NCBI GenBank assembly: GCA_034003325.1
Contig: JAVEYW010000022.1
Span: forward strand, 1-64,000
DNA length: 64,000 bases
Direction of reading: 5' to 3'
DNA from: Desulfobacterales bacterium
Lineage (GTDB): Bacteria > Desulfobacterota > Desulfobacteria > Desulfobacterales > JAFDDL01
The notes beneath the pieces are model-generated. The model had not been told where the DNA came from and made no database searches. It saw nothing but the letters and a program-made list of their open reading frames with translations. A program made the position numbers and the translations under genes. Below, in pieces: positions 62,612 to 64,000 of this stretch; within the stretch, counting starts at the first letter, position 1, and each line of letters begins with the position of its first letter.

Positions 62612-63739
62612 ATGACCGAGCTGCTAAAAAAAATAGACGATCTCGACAGACGGATTCTTGATTTTATTCAAAGCGGCGTGACCGATCCAGGCGAGGAGAG
62701 GTTTAACCAACTATCCCTTGATGTTTTTGCCCTTCAATATGCGCATATCCCCCTATACCGGAAATATTGTGGCAAGCGCGGCGCCACCCCTGAAAAGGTT
62801 TTTTCCTGGCAGGAGATTCCGGCGGTCCCCACGGCGGTTTTCAAGGTGGCGGATCTTTGTATTTTGCCGGATAAAGCGAATCGGGTGTTTATGACCAGCG
62901 GCACCTCAAACCCGGCGGAACGCGGCCGGGTCCGTTATGATGCCGGTGGGTTGCGGCTCATGGATGCGACGATCAAAACAGCCGCCGCCGCTTTTTTATT
63001 TCCGGACGGTGTTCACACCCAACTGATGGTCATCGCACCCAGCCCCGAGTTGGCACCCAACATGGTGATGGCTTACGGCATGAATCGATTGATCGAGCAC
63101 TTCGGCGGGCCGGGCAGCCGATTTCTGGTCAATGAAAAAGGATTTGATGTCAAAGCGTTTATCAACGCATTGAATGAGTGCCAACGCAGGGAAGCACCAG
63201 TCACCCTTTGCGGCGGTTCTTTCGGATTTGTCAATTTTTTTGATTTCTGCGCAGTAAATGGTTATAAATTCAAGTTGCCGCAAGGATCGAGATGCCTGGA
63301 TGCCGGCGGATTCAAGGGAAAAAGCCGGGCGGTCACCCGTGGGGAATTTCTGGACATGTGCCGGAAATTCCTGGGACTTTCCCGGAATCGATGCGTGAAC
63401 CTACTGGGAATGACCGAAATATCCTCCCAGTTTTATGATAACACCATCAAAAACACCCATTCCGGCGCAACAGGATCAACGGTCAAATGCAACCCACCCT
63501 GGACCCGTACCGAAGTGGTAGACCCGGACACGCTTTTGCCCCTGCCTGAAGGTGAAACGGGTCTTTTAAAGCATCTGGACCTGGCCAACCGGGGACATAT
63601 TATAGCCATTCAAACCGATGATGTGGGCCGAATGCTGAATGGCGGCTTTGAAATCCTCGGCAGGGCCGAGGCCGGCGAAGCCAGGGGTTGCTCACTCACC
63701 ATCGACGAGATGACCCGGGTCATGGAAAAATTGTCATGA
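62612..63739 (+). CDS. LuxE-like acyl-protein synthetase / AMP-dependent ligase
   Basis: The 375-residue protein has the adenylation motif FMTSGTSNPAERGRVRYD, a VTLCGGSFGFVNFFDF strand-loop, LLGMTEISSQFYDN (acyl-adenylate region) and a C-terminal GLLKHLDLANRGHIIAIQTD. It belongs to the LuxE (PF04443) superfamily that activates acyl groups, often for transfer to a protein Cys or CoA. The DVU_1553-type ligases of sulfate reducers are similar (memory, not tested). It is divergent from thioesterase copy 2, which could act on its product. Confidence 0.78.
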   Translation: MTELLKKIDDLDRRILDFIQSGVTDPGEERFNQLSLDVFALQYAHIPLYRKYCGKRGATPEKVFSWQEIPAVPTAVFKVADLCILPDKANRVFMTSGTSNPAERGRVRYDAGGLRLMDATIKTAAAAFLFPDGVHTQLMVIAPSPELAPNMVMAYGMNRLIEHFGGPGSRFLVNEKGFDVKAFINALNECQRREAPVTLCGGSFGFVNFFDFCAVNGYKFKLPQGSRCLDAGGFKGKSRAVTRGEFLDMCRKFLGLSRNRCVNLLGMTEISSQFYDNTIKNTHSGATGSTVKCNPPWTRTEVVDPDTLLPLPEGETGLLKHLDLANRGHIIAIQTDDVGRMLNGGFEILGRAEAGEARGCSLTIDEMTRVMEKLS

Positions 63740-63831
63740 CGATACTCAAAACAAATGCAAAGTCTATAATTTGGATTGGCTATATCTTTGCCCTGCGCCG
63801 GGGAAAAAACAACTATCACGTAGCGGTAATA

Positions 63832-63862
63832 CTCACCATGGGCAATGCTTGCCCATGGTGAG
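63832..63862. terminator. 14-bp perfect hairpin between convergent genes
   Basis: CTCACCATGGGCAA (63832-63845) pairs completely with TTGCCCATGGTGAG (63849-63862) over a 3-base loop. It has no T-run, so it is either a terminator of an atypical sort or a REP-type unit. Confidence 0.5.
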
Positions 63863-63888
63863 CCCTCAAAGCCGTCACGGTAAAGGGA

Positions 63889-64000
63889 TTAAACTTTAGC
63901 CACAGCGGGTTTACCCGGCGTTTTTTCGGGATGTTGCTTATTGAAACCAGTGGATTCCACTTTTTCATTCCCCCGAACGGGCGCTTTGCGTCTGCGAAGA
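63889..64000 (-). CDS. C-terminal end of an unidentified protein, cut by the window
   Basis: On the minus strand a frame enters from beyond 64000 and ends at TAA 63889-63891. The visible tail (LRRRKAPVRGNEKVESTGFN followed by KQHPEKTPGKPAVAKV) is basic and Pro/Lys-rich, as in disordered C-termini of RNA-binding proteins such as DEAD-box helicases. Too little is visible to name it. Confidence 0.5.
   Translation of the reverse strand, partial: LRRRKAPVRGNEKVESTGFNKQHPEKTPGKPAVAKV

Noticed and set aside
1-64000. CRISPR arrays, tRNA or rRNA genes
   Set aside because: No regularly spaced repeats and no tRNA or rRNA sequence were recognised by eye; a scan with tRNAscan-SE or similar was not possible.

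Overview
The window looks like chromosome of a strictly anaerobic, sulfate-reducing Desulfobacterota (Desulfobacteraceae or Desulfosarcinaceae type). Two membrane redox complexes typical of sulfate reducers carry this call: a complete rrf2-hmcABCDEF unit (17.2-24.1 kb) with a 16-haem HmcA, and a complete dsrMKJOP unit (31.2-36.2 kb). A probable selenoprotein, molybdo-hydroxylase genes and many sigma-54 or two-component regulators agree with it. The species cannot be named from the sequence alone.

Layout. 0-3.6 kb is a decayed, mobile-element-rich edge. It holds the 3' end of a molybdopterin hydroxylase gene, an intact C_GCAxxG_C_C gene with an in-frame TGA (probable selenocysteine), a broken DUF362 gene and an IS91-type transposase gene with a stop codon near its start, between two copies of a 67-bp repeat, one of them joined to a perfect 46-bp palindrome. 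3.8-8 kb has a LysM lytic transglycosylase, a three-gene CGGC/small protein/metallo-hydrolase operon, a GntR/UTRA regulator and a 164-bp MITE-like element with a 10-bp target duplication. 8.1-12.8 kb is a livKHMGF-type ABC transporter. 13.1-17.0 kb encodes a Tat-exported PaoABC-like molybdenum hydroxylase.

17.2-29.6 kb holds the Hmc complex, its Rrf2 regulator with a promoter/operator readable in the sequence, and three regulators: a sigma-54 activator, a receiver-kinase hybrid and a membrane kinase with a c-haem motif in its sensor domain. 29.8-31.1 kb has a small exported protein and an HD-domain protein. 31.2-36.9 kb is dsrMKJOP preceded by an RsbRD-domain gene. 37.8-46.4 kb has thiD, an outer-membrane-type protein, gatB, a large AsmA-like protein, a Cys-rich DUF6485-like protein and an FmdE-like protein.

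46.7-50.2 kb is rfbA-rfbC-rfbD plus a U32 peptidase-like gene. 50.3-54.8 kb has a His-rich protein, an rRNA methyltransferase and an xdhC/NTP-transferase-HD/phosphatase operon that probably serves molybdenum hydroxylases such as the one at 13-17 kb. 54.9-63.7 kb has two paralogous 4HBT thioesterases, an acetyl-CoA synthetase remnant, an OFA-type MFS carrier, a sigma-54 two-component pair, a second MFS carrier and a LuxE-like acyl-protein synthetase.

A dispersed repeat of about 106-120 bp occurs five times (4967, 26019, 36938, 38584, 45624). Its left hairpin also occurs alone at 5970. In two places the stop codon of a gene is the first codon of the repeat, and the repeat also encodes the last residues of ThiD. 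Positions and motifs are read directly from the sequence; functions are assigned from recognised family signatures without database searches.
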